From positions 1 through 34,153 of the forward strand of contig JACQTM010000058.1 of assembly GCA_016210825.1 (NCBI GenBank): a stretch of DNA of 34,153 nucleotides, read 5' to 3'. The notes under the pieces were generated by a model, which worked only from the letters and a program-made list of their open reading frames with translations, searched no databases and was not told where the DNA came from. Within the stretch, counting starts at the first letter, position 1. Each line of letters opens with the position of its first letter. Below, in pieces: positions 24,208 to 32,038 of this stretch. This DNA comes from Hyphomicrobiales bacterium (GTDB lineage Bacteria > Pseudomonadota > Alphaproteobacteria > Rhizobiales > Xanthobacteraceae). The translations under genes and the position numbers were made by a program.

Positions 24208-25713
24208 ATGGCTGACGCCCCGAAGCTCGTGTTTGCACCCTTCGGGGCCGCAAAAGTCCCGCCCAAAACCGGCGTTCTTGTGGTGTTCTGCGACGAGGAG
24301 CTCAAACTCGGCTCGGCCACCCGCCAGGCGCTTAAAGGCGCGGGCGACCTGATCGCGCGCGCGGCCGCGTCGGATCGCTTCACCGGAAAGAGCGGGTCGG
24401 CGCTCGATATCGTGGCGCCAACAGGACTCAAGGCCGCGCGGCTGGTCGTGATCGGCACGGGCAAAGAGGCACTCAAAGCGCAGGACCTGGTCAAGCTCGG
24501 CGGTGCCGCCACCGGCCGCATTCCTGCTAACGCGGCGCACGCGACGATCATTGCCGAAATGCCGGGCGGCGCAATGAAGCCCGACCAGGCCGCCGAACTC
24601 GCGCTCGGTGCGACGCTGCGCGTTTACGCCTTCGATCGCTACAAGACGAAGCGCAAGGAGGGCGAGGAGCCGCCGAGCCGGCGCGATATCGTTATCGCGG
24701 TGGGCGATGTCGCGCGCACACGCAAGGCCTGGAGCCGGAATGAGGCGGTGGCGAACGGCGTCGTGTTCGCGCGTGATCTCGTCAATGAGCCGGCCAACGT
24801 TCTCTACCCAGAGGAATTCGCCCGCCGCGCCGGAAAGCTGCGCAACCTCGCCGTCAGCAACGACGAGCTTGACGTAACCGCGATGAAGAAACTTGGCATG
24901 CACGCGCTGCTCGGCGTCGGCCAGGGTTCGGCGCGCGCGAGCCGCGTCGTCGTCATGCGCTGGAAGGGCGGCAAATCCGGCGCCGACCCGGTCGCCTTCG
25001 TCGGCAAGGGCGTGTGCTTTGACACTGGCGGCATCTCGATCAAGCCGGCGGCGAGCATGGAGGACATGAAGGGCGACATGGCGGGCGCTGCCTGCGTTGT
25101 CGGCTTGATACAGGCGCTCGCCGCGCGGAAAGCCCACGTGAACGCCGTCGGCGTCATCGGCCTTGTCGAGAACATGCCCGCCGGCAACGCGCAGCGGCCG
25201 GGCGACATCGTCAAATCCATGTCGGGGCAGACGATCGAGATCATCAACACCGACGCCGAGGGCCGCCTCGTGCTCGCCGATGTGCTCTGGTACACGGCGA
25301 AACGCTTCGAGCCGAAATTCATGATCGATCTCGCGACGCTGACCGGCGCGATCATCGTCTCGCTTGGCCACGAATATGCCGGGCTGTTCGCAAACGACGA
25401 CAAGCTCGCGGAACGTTTGACTAAGATGGGGGAGGCGACGGGTGAGAAAGTCTGGCGCATGCCGCTCGGACCGGAATACGACAAGCAAATCGATTCGAAA
25501 TTCGCCGACGTGAAGAATACCGGCGGGCGCATGGGCGGCGCGATCACGGCGGCGCAATTTCTCCAGCGCTTCGTCGGCAAGACGCCATGGGCGCATCTCG
25601 ACATCGCCGGCACCGGCTTCGCCTCGCCGCAGAACGACATCAACAAAAGCTGGGGCTCGGGCTTCGGCGTTCGCCTGCTCGATGCATTGGTGGCGGAGTA
25701 TTACGAGAAGTGA
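24208..25713 (+). CDS. pepA: PepA, leucyl aminopeptidase (M17)
   Basis: A 501-residue cytosolic metallopeptidase that removes N-terminal amino acids. The N-terminal macro-like domain (1 to about 160) is followed by the catalytic domain. Metal ligands are visible in [19 protein letters not shown] (Lys, Asp), MKGDMAGAA (Asp) and the signature [14 protein letters not shown] (Asp, Glu), which also includes the catalytic Arg. The start at ATG 24208 has AAGGA at 24195-24199; an in-frame start at 24121 would add a low-complexity stretch. The last 53 bp of the gene have a near-copy 354 bp downstream. In many Rhizobiales pepA is followed directly by holC, but here about 1 kb intervenes. Confidence 0.96.
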   Translation: MADAPKLVFAPFGAAKVPPKTGVLVVFCDEELKLGSATRQALKGAGDLIARAAASDRFTGKSGSALDIVAPTGLKAARLVVIGTGKEALKAQDLVKLGGAATGRIPANAAHATIIAEMPGGAMKPDQAAELALGATLRVYAFDRYKTKRKEGEEPPSRRDIVIAVGDVARTRKAWSRNEAVANGVVFARDLVNEPANVLYPEEFARRAGKLRNLAVSNDELDVTAMKKLGMHALLGVGQGSARASRVVVMRWKGGKSGADPVAFVGKGVCFDTGGISIKPAASMEDMKGDMAGAACVVGLIQALAARKAHVNAVGVIGLVENMPAGNAQRPGDIVKSMSGQTIEIINTDAEGRLVLADVLWYTAKRFEPKFMIDLATLTGAIIVSLGHEYAGLFANDDKLAERLTKMGEATGEKVWRMPLGPEYDKQIDSKFADVKNTGGRMGGAITAAQFLQRFVGKTPWAHLDIAGTGFASPQNDINKSWGSGFGVRLLDALVAEYYEK

Positions 25714-25722
25714 GATTCGGCC

Positions 25723-25986
25723 ATGAAACCGAAACGCAGCGAAGTTATCGACGTTCTCGAAACCCTCATGCAACGCATCGCTGGCTATCCAGACGCGGCA
25801 CTGCGGGAATTGATGCAGGCGATGGATAAAATCGAGAGGAAGCATGACCTGCTCTATCGCCTCAGCGATGACGAGCGGGCGGCAGTGCAGGAAGGTCCTG
25901 CCCAAGCGAAGCGAGGCGAGTTTGCGACGGACGAAGAAGTTGAGGCGATCTTTGCACGTCATCGCAGGCGAAAGATTCGTAAGTGA
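25723..25986 (+). CDS. Orphan antitoxin-like protein
   Basis: An 87-residue acidic-to-basic helical protein. The C-terminal half, YRLSDDERAAVQEGPAQAK followed by RGEFATDEEVEAIFARHR, matches the common pattern of small antitoxins paired with ParE/RelE-type toxins (LS-x-E-E-R-A-A-x-x-E-G-L-x-x-x-x-x-G-E). A Pro replaces the usual Leu after EG, which may disturb the helix. No toxin gene follows: the next 70 bp hold a displaced pepA end. It begins 9 bp after pepA and may be co-transcribed with it. The assignment rests on pattern similarity only; a stand-alone regulator is the alternative. Confidence 0.6.
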   Translation: MKPKRSEVIDVLETLMQRIAGYPDAALRELMQAMDKIERKHDLLYRLSDDERAAVQEGPAQAKRGEFATDEEVEAIFARHRRRKIRK

Positions 25987-26003
25987 CAGATACTCGTTGC
26001 AGC

Positions 26004-26067
26004 TAAAGCTCGGAGCTTCGGCGGGCGCCTGCTCGATACGCTCGTGGCGGAGCATTATGAGAAGTGA
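26004..26067 (+). pseudogene. Remnant of a pepA 3' end
   Basis: The segment 26015-26067 matches the last 53 bases of pepA (25661-25713) with about 8 mismatches and no gap, including the TGA stop. It would encode FGGRLLDTLVAEHYEK against [16 protein letters not shown] in pepA. A weaker match extends about 10 bases further up, broken by one extra base at 26014. The differences are a mix of synonymous and replacement changes, as between orthologues of two species. It is not part of any intact gene. The antitoxin-like gene lies between the two copies. Confidence 0.85.
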
Positions 26068-26113
26068 TGCGCGAATTGCTTCGCGTTTACGTACCAGAGA
26101 CGGAACAGCACGA

Positions 26114-26704
26114 ATGTTTTTGGCCGACGACCGTCCAAGGACGCTCCGAGACGCAACGGAAATAAAGCGTCGTCGAAAATTGCTTGCTGAGCCACATATG
26201 CGCGGACTGCGCGAATACGTCGAAAGCCTGCGGTCAAGAGAAATCCAGGTGCCTGATTTTGACCCTATGGACGCGGGTATCGATGCACAGGCCCTTTTTC
26301 TATTTGAAAAGCCCGGCCCTCTAGCCGCTGCATCCGGCTTTATTAGTCGCAACAATGACGACCCGACTGCCGAGGCTACTTTCAATTTTATGGTCGAGGC
26401 TGAAATCCCTCGCAGCAAAATTGCGATTTGGAATGTCATTCCGTGGTGGGATGGACAAATTCAGCTAAACGTGGAGCAAAGAAATCGCGGCATAGAAAAG
26501 CGTTTCGTGCTCGTTTCGCTTCTTCCTCGTTTGACAGCGATCATGTTCGTAGGTCGAAACGCAGCTCGGGTATTACCGCTGTTCGCCAACGTAAAGTACT
26601 GCTACGAATCTGCGCATCCGTCCGCGCGCGTGCGAGCTAGATACCCCAAGCGTTGGCGTTCAATTCCCAGCAAATGGGCCCAAGTGAAGTCGCATTTCAC
26701 ATAA
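26114..26704 (+). CDS. Uracil-DNA-glycosylase-like protein
   Basis: A 196-residue protein resembling a bacterial group in the uracil-DNA glycosylase superfamily. The conserved elements are VPDFDPMDAGIDAQALFLFEKPGP (split motif near 46-69), GFISRNNDDPTAEATFNFM, IWNVIPWW at 105-112, and the late ESAHPSARVRARYP, where HPS corresponds to the DNA-intercalation motif of UDGs. Catalytic competence cannot be judged by eye. The start is uncertain: ATG 26114 gives the usual N-terminal length, while ATG 26057 overlaps the pepA remnant. Base composition is visibly less GC-rich than the neighbouring genes, which with the location between pepA and holC suggests acquisition by transfer. Confidence 0.7.
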   Translation: MFLADDRPRTLRDATEIKRRRKLLAEPHMRGLREYVESLRSREIQVPDFDPMDAGIDAQALFLFEKPGPLAAASGFISRNNDDPTAEATFNFMVEAEIPRSKIAIWNVIPWWDGQIQLNVEQRNRGIEKRFVLVSLLPRLTAIMFVGRNAARVLPLFANVKYCYESAHPSARVRARYPKRWRSIPSKWAQVKSHFT

Positions 26705-26774
26705 AGCTCATCGTTTCGTTTCTACAAATGACTTGTCATCGTTTCTGAACGCTGCAGCTAATGCAAAGTTACCC

Positions 26775-27227
26775 ATGACCGAAGTCCTCTTCTACCACCT
26801 GCACCGTCAGCCGCTGGAGCGCGTGCTACCGCCGCTCTTGGAAAAATCGCTCGAACGTGGCTGGCGCGTGGTTGTGCAGACCTCGTCGGAGGAGCGTGTC
26901 GAGGCGCTTGACGCGCATCTTTGGACCTATCGCGACGACGGTTTCTTGCCGCACGGCTTGGCAAGCGAGACGGAAGCCGCGGTTCAGCCGGTGCTGCTGA
27001 CGACGACCGAGCAAAATCCTAATTCCGCGAATGTGCGCTTTCTTATCGACGGCGCGCCGGTGCCGGATAATGTCAGCGCCTATCAACGCATCGTCCTTAT
27101 CTTTGACGGCGAGGATGAAGAGGCGGTCACCGCCGCGCGCGCGCATTGGAGCGCCGTGAAGGCGAAAGGGTTCGAGGCGACCTATTGGCAGCCGGATGAA
27201 CAGGGGCGCTGGGTCAAGAAAGCTTAG
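26775..27227 (+). CDS. holC: HolC, DNA polymerase III chi subunit
   Basis: A 150-residue clamp-loader accessory subunit that links the polymerase holoenzyme to single-stranded-DNA-binding protein. The pattern EVLFYHLHRQPLERVLPPLL, then GWRVVVQTSSEERVEALDAHLWTY (in two parts), FLPHGLA, and IVLIFDGEDEEAV is characteristic of alphaproteobacterial HolC. ATG 26775 gives the standard MTEVLFYHL start; an in-frame start at 26733 has no support. It is normally the gene directly after pepA in this bacterial group, so the insertion between them stands out. Confidence 0.93.
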   Translation: MTEVLFYHLHRQPLERVLPPLLEKSLERGWRVVVQTSSEERVEALDAHLWTYRDDGFLPHGLASETEAAVQPVLLTTTEQNPNSANVRFLIDGAPVPDNVSAYQRIVLIFDGEDEEAVTAARAHWSAVKAKGFEATYWQPDEQGRWVKKA

Positions 27228-27321
27228 AGCATGATGAAGATTGCAGTAGGAGCGGCATCATCTCCCCGCACGTGCGAGCCTAGCGATTAATGAATACATA
27301 AATTCGTCGCCATCGCCCCGG

Positions 27322-27642
27322 TCACTCCTTGCCAAATTGCTTGCGCAATTCGCCCTTGGCGGCATTGAGCACGCGCTTTCGCGAGGCTGGTAGATTCCTT
27401 CCGGCGCGGTTGATGAAAAATGTCAGCATCGACAATGCCGAGTGGTACGGATCGGACTTCCGTCTGCGGCTACGTTCGGCGGAGCGTTTGAGCGAGGCCG
27501 CGATCCGCTTCGGATCATTCAGGGTGAATACGCCCCGCCTGAGATCGAGAGCGTTGCTATGTTCGGTCACTGCCTGCGACCATCGCCGCCGCGCGCCTGG
27601 CCGACGTACATGCAGGGCCTTCGCAGTTGCTTTCGACGCCAT
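27322..27642 (-). CDS. DUF3175 family protein
   Basis: A 106-residue basic protein of unknown function. The core RRRWSQAVTEHSNALDL, VFTLNDPKRIAASLKRSAE, KSDPYHSALSMLTFFINRAG and KRVLNAAKGELRKQFGKE matches the DUF3175 family end to end. Members are small, soluble and highly basic, often encoded near genes for DNA repair or stress; that association is general knowledge, not visible here. It has no signal or membrane segment. ATG 27642 gives about 16 residues ahead of the family core. It is convergent with holC and divergent from the lipoprotein gene. Confidence 0.85.
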   Translation of the reverse strand: MASKATAKALHVRRPGARRRWSQAVTEHSNALDLRRGVFTLNDPKRIAASLKRSAERSRRRKSDPYHSALSMLTFFINRAGRNLPASRKRVLNAAKGELRKQFGKE

Positions 27643-27759
27643 GGTTACGTAGCGCCATCCATTTTGGTGCGTTCCAGCTTGCCCGCGCCTAAGGCGGCTG
27701 TCCCCGGTAACTATGCCGCAGGTATTGCCTTGCTCGTGACGTAAAGACCGTTTTGCGTT

Positions 27760-28572
27760 ATGAAAAATACGATGACGGGCAAGACCCGGGGCTTGGCCGT
27801 GCAGGGTATGTTGTATAACGCGAAAATCTGGCTGCGGGGTCCGCGAACGGCACTTTTTGTGGTGCCGGCGCTATTTCTTACGGCTTGTGCTGCCGACCAG
27901 ATCGTCGCCACCAATACCAAATCCAGCGTTTTTGATAAGCCCGACTGGGCGGTCTCCAGCTGGGATCTGGCGGGTTCGCAGAAAAAGTCTGCCCGTGAGG
28001 TCAAGCCCGAGGAGCTCGTCGGTGCCGACGGGCTATGTGCCAGCCTGGCCCCGGCGCAGCCGCCGGAACCCGCTCCGCCTTTGCCATCTGATGTGGCCCC
28101 AACACCGCCACCTGTCATTTCTATGTCCAACAGCTTCACCAGTGAGGGACGAAGCCCGGTGGCCGCAGCTCCGGCACCAGCACCCGGACCTCAGTCGGGC
28201 GGCGCGCCATCACTGACCGGCGGGATCGCGTTGGACATGACCGAGTGCCAAGTGGTGCAGCGCGCCGGCATAATTGCCGATCGCGTTGAGATCGGTGCCA
28301 ACGAGCGCAATGAGCGCGCGGTGACGCTGACCTTCATGCGCGGCGAGCGGCCGGGCATTTATCGCTTTGTCGCCGGCCGCCTGGTGTCGATCGAGCGCGG
28401 GCCCACTCCGCCGCCCGAGCCAAAGCCCGTCAAGCAAGCCAAACCCGCCAAGAAGATTGCAAAGCCGGCCGCGCCCAAGCCGGCGGATAACTGGCCTTCA
28501 GATCCCAAGCCGTCGAATGCCGTCCAATCGGCGCCGCTGAGGGAGCCGACAAAGATTACCGTCGGGCGTTGA
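27760..28572 (+). CDS. Proline-rich lipoprotein, conserved hypothetical
   Basis: A 270-residue predicted lipoprotein. A hydrophobic segment ends in LFLTACAAD with the lipidated Cys43. A Pro/Ala-rich linker (about 98-150) leads to a compact conserved region, ALDMTECQVVQRAG and VEIGANERNERAVTLTFM, then GERPGIYRFVAGRL, and a Lys/Pro-rich tail follows. I know this ensemble as a hypothetical protein of Rhizobiales, function unknown. The signal is long if translation starts at ATG 27760; ATG 27808 (MLYNAKIW) would give a more typical length. No clear ribosome site separates the choices. Confidence 0.75.
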   Translation: MKNTMTGKTRGLAVQGMLYNAKIWLRGPRTALFVVPALFLTACAADQIVATNTKSSVFDKPDWAVSSWDLAGSQKKSAREVKPEELVGADGLCASLAPAQPPEPAPPLPSDVAPTPPPVISMSNSFTSEGRSPVAAAPAPAPGPQSGGAPSLTGGIALDMTECQVVQRAGIIADRVEIGANERNERAVTLTFMRGERPGIYRFVAGRLVSIERGPTPPPEPKPVKQAKPAKKIAKPAAPKPADNWPSDPKPSNAVQSAPLREPTKITVGR

Positions 28573-28680
28573 TCGCATCCCGTGATCGGCAGCTGGGCGT
28601 TGCGCGTCGCCGCGCGCGGCGCGATCCCCGCCTGGGCGGATGTAAAGATGCCGCCGCATTCAATTTCGCAGGAGGCCATC

Positions 28681-29499
28681 ATGTGTGTTCCGGGATGCGA
28701 GCAAGCCGTACGGCACGCACTGTCGCGCCGCGGCTTTTTCAAGAGCGCTGCGGCGGCGAGTTTCGCCGCGACATTCGTTTCGCCCGTGTTGGCTGAGGCT
28801 GCGCCGCGCCGGTTCAAATCCGCAGTCGACCTTACCCACACCATGTCGCCGGAATTCCCAACCTACTTCGGTGTGCCGGGGATCGAGTTCGAGAAGAAAT
28901 TCGATTTCAAAAAAGACGGCTTCAATCTGAATTGGTGGCGGATCATCGAGCATGCCGGCACGCATATGGATGCGCCGATCCATTTCTCCGAATCCGGGGC
29001 CACCGTGGAGAAGATCACGGTTGACGCGCTCGTTGTGCCACTCGCGGTGATCGACGTCTCCGCCAAGGCGGCGAAAGATCCCGACTATCTGCTCTCGCGC
29101 CAGGATCTCGGGATTTACGAAAAGCGGCACGGGCGGCTGCCGGACAATAGCTGCGTCGCCATGCATTCCGGCTGGGCGCGTCACGCAGGCGACGCGGTGA
29201 AATTTACCGGCAAGGATGTTGCGGGTGTCTTCCATTTCCCCGGCTTTTCACCCGAGGCGGCGCAATGGATGCTGACTTCGCGCAGGGTGGCAGGGCTTGC
29301 CGTCGATACGCTTTCGCTCGACCACGGCCCCTCCAAGGACTTCAAGACCCACTATCTTTGGCTGCCGTCCGGCCGCTGGGGGCTCGAAAACGTTGCCAAT
29401 CTCGACAAGGTTCCGCCTGCTGGCGCAACCCTCGTAGTCGGCATGGCCAAAGTGAAGGGCGCGACCGGCGGCCCAGCACGGCTGATCGCATTGGTCTAG
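28681..29499 (+). CDS. Tat-exported cyclase/metal-dependent hydrolase
   Basis: A 272-residue protein of the cyclase family (PF04199), which includes kynurenine formamidase. The N-terminus carries a twin-arginine signal, SRRGFFKSAAAASFAATF with Arg16-Arg17, so it is folded before export. The metal motif HAGTHMDAPIHF gives His91, His95, Asp97 and His101. The family core continues with VIDVSAKA, HSGWARH and VAGLAVDTLSLDHGPS. ATG 28681 is fixed by a strong AGGAGG at 28670-28675; an in-frame start at 28582 would hide the Tat motif. The substrate is unknown. It is convergent with the DinB gene, 4 bp between stops. Confidence 0.87.
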   Translation: MCVPGCEQAVRHALSRRGFFKSAAAASFAATFVSPVLAEAAPRRFKSAVDLTHTMSPEFPTYFGVPGIEFEKKFDFKKDGFNLNWWRIIEHAGTHMDAPIHFSESGATVEKITVDALVVPLAVIDVSAKAAKDPDYLLSRQDLGIYEKRHGRLPDNSCVAMHSGWARHAGDAVKFTGKDVAGVFHFPGFSPEAAQWMLTSRRVAGLAVDTLSLDHGPSKDFKTHYLWLPSGRWGLENVANLDKVPPAGATLVVGMAKVKGATGGPARLIALV

Positions 29500-29503
29500 C
29501 GGT

Positions 29504-30037
29504 CTAATCGAGCTTGCGCATCGCGCCCATCCCGCTCTCGCGCTGAAAGACGATGAGGTCGAGGGATTGGGCGTCGCCGGTGATCGCCGTGAGTAGGCAA
29601 TGCGCCTGGCCGCGATGGTGGGTCTGGTGGTTGAAGAAATGGTCGAGCGCGGGGGCGAGTTCTTGTTCAATGGTCACGGGGTTGACGATGGTGCGATAGC
29701 GGAAGGGCTTCGTCAGATCGCTTTCGGAAAGTCCATCGATATAGCGCGAGATGCGCGCGTCCTCAGCGCGCCGCGCTGCGCGCAAAGTCGCAAGATCATC
29801 GTAGATGATGGCGTCGAGTTTGGTCAGGCCCTTGCCTGGTCCTTCGCCGGTGAAGCGGTACATCCAGATCAGGTCGCCAACGAGGAGATGATTGAGGGTG
29901 CCGTGCATCGACTTGAAAAAGGCGCCGCGATTGGCGCAGTAATCGGCATCGGCAAGCGCGGCCGCACCATCGTAGATGCGTTCGTTGGCCCAGTGGTTAT
30001 AGGCGGCAAACATCACGTAGCGGGATTTCATCGTCAT
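29504..30037 (-). CDS. DinB family protein
   Basis: A 178-residue four-helix-bundle protein of the DinB/YfiT superfamily. Metal-binding histidines are visible in HGTLNHLLVGDLIWMYRF (His50) and in the late HFFNHQTHHRGQAH, matching the usual His triad. Members act as thiol-dependent transferases or have no known role; the name is historical and does not imply DNA polymerase IV. Start choice: ATG 30037 or ATG 30031; both are close and the upstream residues to 30073 lack family pattern. It is divergent from the aquaporin gene. Confidence 0.87.
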   Translation of the reverse strand: MTMKSRYVMFAAYNHWANERIYDGAAALADADYCANRGAFFKSMHGTLNHLLVGDLIWMYRFTGEGPGKGLTKLDAIIYDDLATLRAARRAEDARISRYIDGLSESDLTKPFRYRTIVNPVTIEQELAPALDHFFNHQTHHRGQAHCLLTAITGDAQSLDLIVFQRESGMGAMRKLD

Positions 30038-30167
30038 CTCGCATGCGATCGAACCAAAACACGATATCAACACAGCTTGTTGCGAATTGCGACGAATGAT
30101 GACGGCTCTGCTACGGTCGCATACCGCACGTCACCGATTCGCGAACGCGCGGGCAGAAGAGGACACC

Positions 30168-30896
30168 ATGGCCAAAAGAGCTTCAAGGATCCCCGCCACT
30201 GCGCGGAAGGACTTTATCGATCAGAAATTCATCGCCGAACTCGTCGGCACGCTGGTGTTAATACTTGTAGGATGTGGCGCGATCGCAATCGGCGGCGGCG
30301 GAACCGCACTGCAGATCGGGCTCGCGTTCGGTCTTGCCATTACCGCGATGGCGTATTCGGTCGGCCCCCTTTCGGGCGGCCATTTTAATCCAGCGGTGAC
30401 GGTTGCCATGTGGGCCGCGGGCCGCACCACCGGGTGGGAAGTGTTACGCTATGTGATCGCGCAGGCGATCGGCGCTGTTATCGGTGCCGGCATCCTCGTC
30501 GCCATCCTCAAAGGGCGCGTGGCGGATTTCAACGTCATCGGCTCCAATCTCGGCCAGAATGGATTCGGCCCCGGCGTTCTCGGTGGCTATGGTCCTTTCG
30601 CCGCGATGTTCACCGAGATCGTGGCGACGCTGATCTTCACGCTTGTTATTCTCGGCGTCACCGGTCGTCGCGGCACGCCGGCTTTCGCCGGCTTGATCAT
30701 CGGGCTGACGCTGGCGCTGCTGCATCTGCCGTTCATGAATGTCACGGGCTTGTCGGTGAACCCGGCGCGCAGCCTCGGCCCCGCGGTCTATGCGCAGGGT
30801 GCGGCGCTGACACAACTTTGGGTGTTCATCGTGATGCCGGTGGTCGGTGGCGCGTTAGCAGGCTGGCTGGTGAAAGCGAAGACAATCGACATCTGA
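30168..30896 (+). CDS. aqpZ: Aquaporin (AqpZ type)
   Basis: A 242-residue six-helix channel with the two half-helix motifs GGHFNPAVTVA (NPA 74-76) and GLSVNPARSLGPA (NPA 198-200). The aromatic/Arg filter is largely AqpZ-like: Phe54 region, His186 (ALLHL) and Arg201. At the third filter position, three residues before the second Asn, Leu195 stands where AqpZ has Thr and AQP1 has Cys. This may narrow or hydrophobically tune the pore. ATG 30168 has AAGAGGA about 5 bp upstream; the longer frame from 30087 was rejected. A strong terminator follows. Glycerol facilitators are less likely given His in the filter. Confidence 0.92.
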   Translation: MAKRASRIPATARKDFIDQKFIAELVGTLVLILVGCGAIAIGGGGTALQIGLAFGLAITAMAYSVGPLSGGHFNPAVTVAMWAAGRTTGWEVLRYVIAQAIGAVIGAGILVAILKGRVADFNVIGSNLGQNGFGPGVLGGYGPFAAMFTEIVATLIFTLVILGVTGRRGTPAFAGLIIGLTLALLHLPFMNVTGLSVNPARSLGPAVYAQGAALTQLWVFIVMPVVGGALAGWLVKAKTIDI

Positions 30897-30932
30897 TCCG
30901 CGCGCCAATCGAGCGGCGAAAAAGCGCAACGC

Positions 30933-30966
30933 AAAACCCCGGCCTCGCGAACGAGACCGGGGTTTT
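30933..30966. terminator. Bidirectional intrinsic terminator
   Basis: AAAACCCCGG-c-CTCG, loop CGAA, CGAG-a-CCGGGGTTTT: a 14-pair stem with a single mismatch, flanked by A4 and T4. It ends aqpZ on the plus strand and can equally end the Tyr-rich protein gene arriving on the minus strand, whose stop is at 30990. Confidence 0.92.
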
Positions 30967-30989
30967 CGACTACTAAATTGGATCGGTGC

Positions 30990-31238
30990 TTAGTAGCAAA
31001 CCCAGTACTTCTTCAGAACCGGGCCATACGGGGTATCAACCCAGTACTTCTTCCAGCAGCTATAGCCATAGCCGTACGAGACGTACGCAGGGGCGCTGTA
31101 GGTGTAGTAGTTCTTGTAGCCGTAGCTGTAGCCGCCCCAATACTTGTGCTTATAGCTGGCCGAGGCCGTGGTCGGGGCGAGCGCCGCCGCGCCAATCGTG
31201 GCGATGGCAGCAATCGCGAGGGTCACCTTGCGGAACAT
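30990..31238 (-). CDS. Small secreted Tyr-rich protein
   Basis: An 82-residue exported protein. A signal peptide (residues 1 to about 28, ending TASASY) precedes a mature chain of about 54 residues with at least 17 tyrosines, several Trp and Lys, and two cysteines (SCWKKYW and KKYWVCY). The near-repeat KKYWVDTPYGPVLKKYWVCY frames both. No enzyme motif is present; such short Tyr/Gly-rich secreted proteins occur in Bradyrhizobium relatives without known function. AGGAGA about 10 bp ahead of ATG 31238 supports the start. It shares the terminator at 30933-30966. Confidence 0.8.
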   Translation of the reverse strand: MFRKVTLAIAAIATIGAAALAPTTASASYKHKYWGGYSYGYKNYYTYSAPAYVSYGYGYSCWKKYWVDTPYGPVLKKYWVCY

Positions 31239-31372
31239 CGTAGTGTCTCCTGTGTGTTGGATGTGTTCTCACATCCTGGGCATTCGTCGCGTGGGGGGTG
31301 TGGTCGGTTCAGGCCGTTCCGGCGGATAACGCAAGCGTGACCACGAATCCGAATAATGCTCTAAGTCATTAT

Positions 31373-31393
31373 AAATACAGAGATATTGTATTT
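31373..31393. promoter_or_regulatory. AT-rich inverted repeat upstream of ndk
   Basis: AAATACA (31373-31379) and TGTATTT (31387-31393) form perfect 7-bp arms around GAGATAT, in a markedly AT-rich patch of the 259-bp gap between the Tyr-rich gene and ndk. TATTGT within it could be a -10 element for ndk. It has the look of an operator or promoter core, but no known regulator consensus is recognised. The rest of the gap shows nothing. Confidence 0.4.
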
Positions 31394-31497
31394 GGTGGGG
31401 GACCATGCGGGCTCGCCCGGCTCGGCTTGCCGCTCAAGGAGACCGCCGCTATAAGCCGCCGACCCTGGTTTCTACCCGCAAAATGAAGGACGATCCG

Positions 31498-31920
31498 ATG
31501 GCGGTCGAGCGGACTTTTTCCATCCTCAAACCCGACGCGACCACGCGCAATTTGACTGGCGCCATCAATGCCATGATCGAGAAGGCGGGCCTGCGCATCA
31601 TCGCGCAAAAACGCATCCGCATGACACTCGCCGAGGCCGAGACGTTCTATGCCGTGCATCGCGAGCGGCCGTTCTTCGGCGAGCTCGTGCAATTCATGAC
31701 CTCGGGACCCGTGGTTGTGCAGGTACTCGAGGGCGACAATGCCATCGCCAAGTATCGCGATGTGATGGGTGCGACCGATCCAGCGAAGGCGGCCGCGGGC
31801 ACAATCCGGAAAGTCCACGCCATGTCAGTTGGGGAGAATTCCGTGCACGGATCCGATGCGCCGGATACCGCGGCGAAGGAAATTGCGCAGTTTTTTTCCG
31901 GCAACGAGATCGTCGGATGA
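31498..31920 (+). CDS. ndk: Ndk, nucleoside diphosphate kinase
   Basis: A 140-residue enzyme that balances nucleoside triphosphate pools by moving phosphate through a phosphohistidine. The active His117 is in [12 protein letters not shown]. The N-terminal [18 protein letters not shown] and the middle [25 protein letters not shown] (in two parts) are canonical. ATG 31498 has AAGGA at 31486-31490 with normal spacing; the longer frame from 31405 was rejected. Sequence [16 protein letters not shown] replaces the usual IRADFAESIEANAVHG, a mild divergence just before the active site. A terminator is not evident in the 118 bp before the TerC gene. Confidence 0.96.
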   Translation: MAVERTFSILKPDATTRNLTGAINAMIEKAGLRIIAQKRIRMTLAEAETFYAVHRERPFFGELVQFMTSGPVVVQVLEGDNAIAKYRDVMGATDPAKAAAGTIRKVHAMSVGENSVHGSDAPDTAAKEIAQFFSGNEIVG

Positions 31921-32038
31921 TTTTCCACTCAGACATCGCTGGCCAAGTTTGCAATGAGGCCGATAGACTAGACGGGATGTCGCGATAGACGCCACCCGGT
32001 CGGATTAGGTAAAAAAATCGAAAGAAGGGGGAATTCAG

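Noticed and set aside
24160-26439. Very long minus-strand open frame (759 codons) across pepA
   Set aside because: It is antisense to pepA, the antitoxin-like gene and the glycosylase-like gene, and shows no protein family pattern; long antisense frames are expected in GC-rich coding DNA.
31921-32038. Possible yybP-ykoY manganese riboswitch ahead of the TerC gene
   Set aside because: The conserved sequence blocks of that riboswitch were not found in the 118-bp leader.
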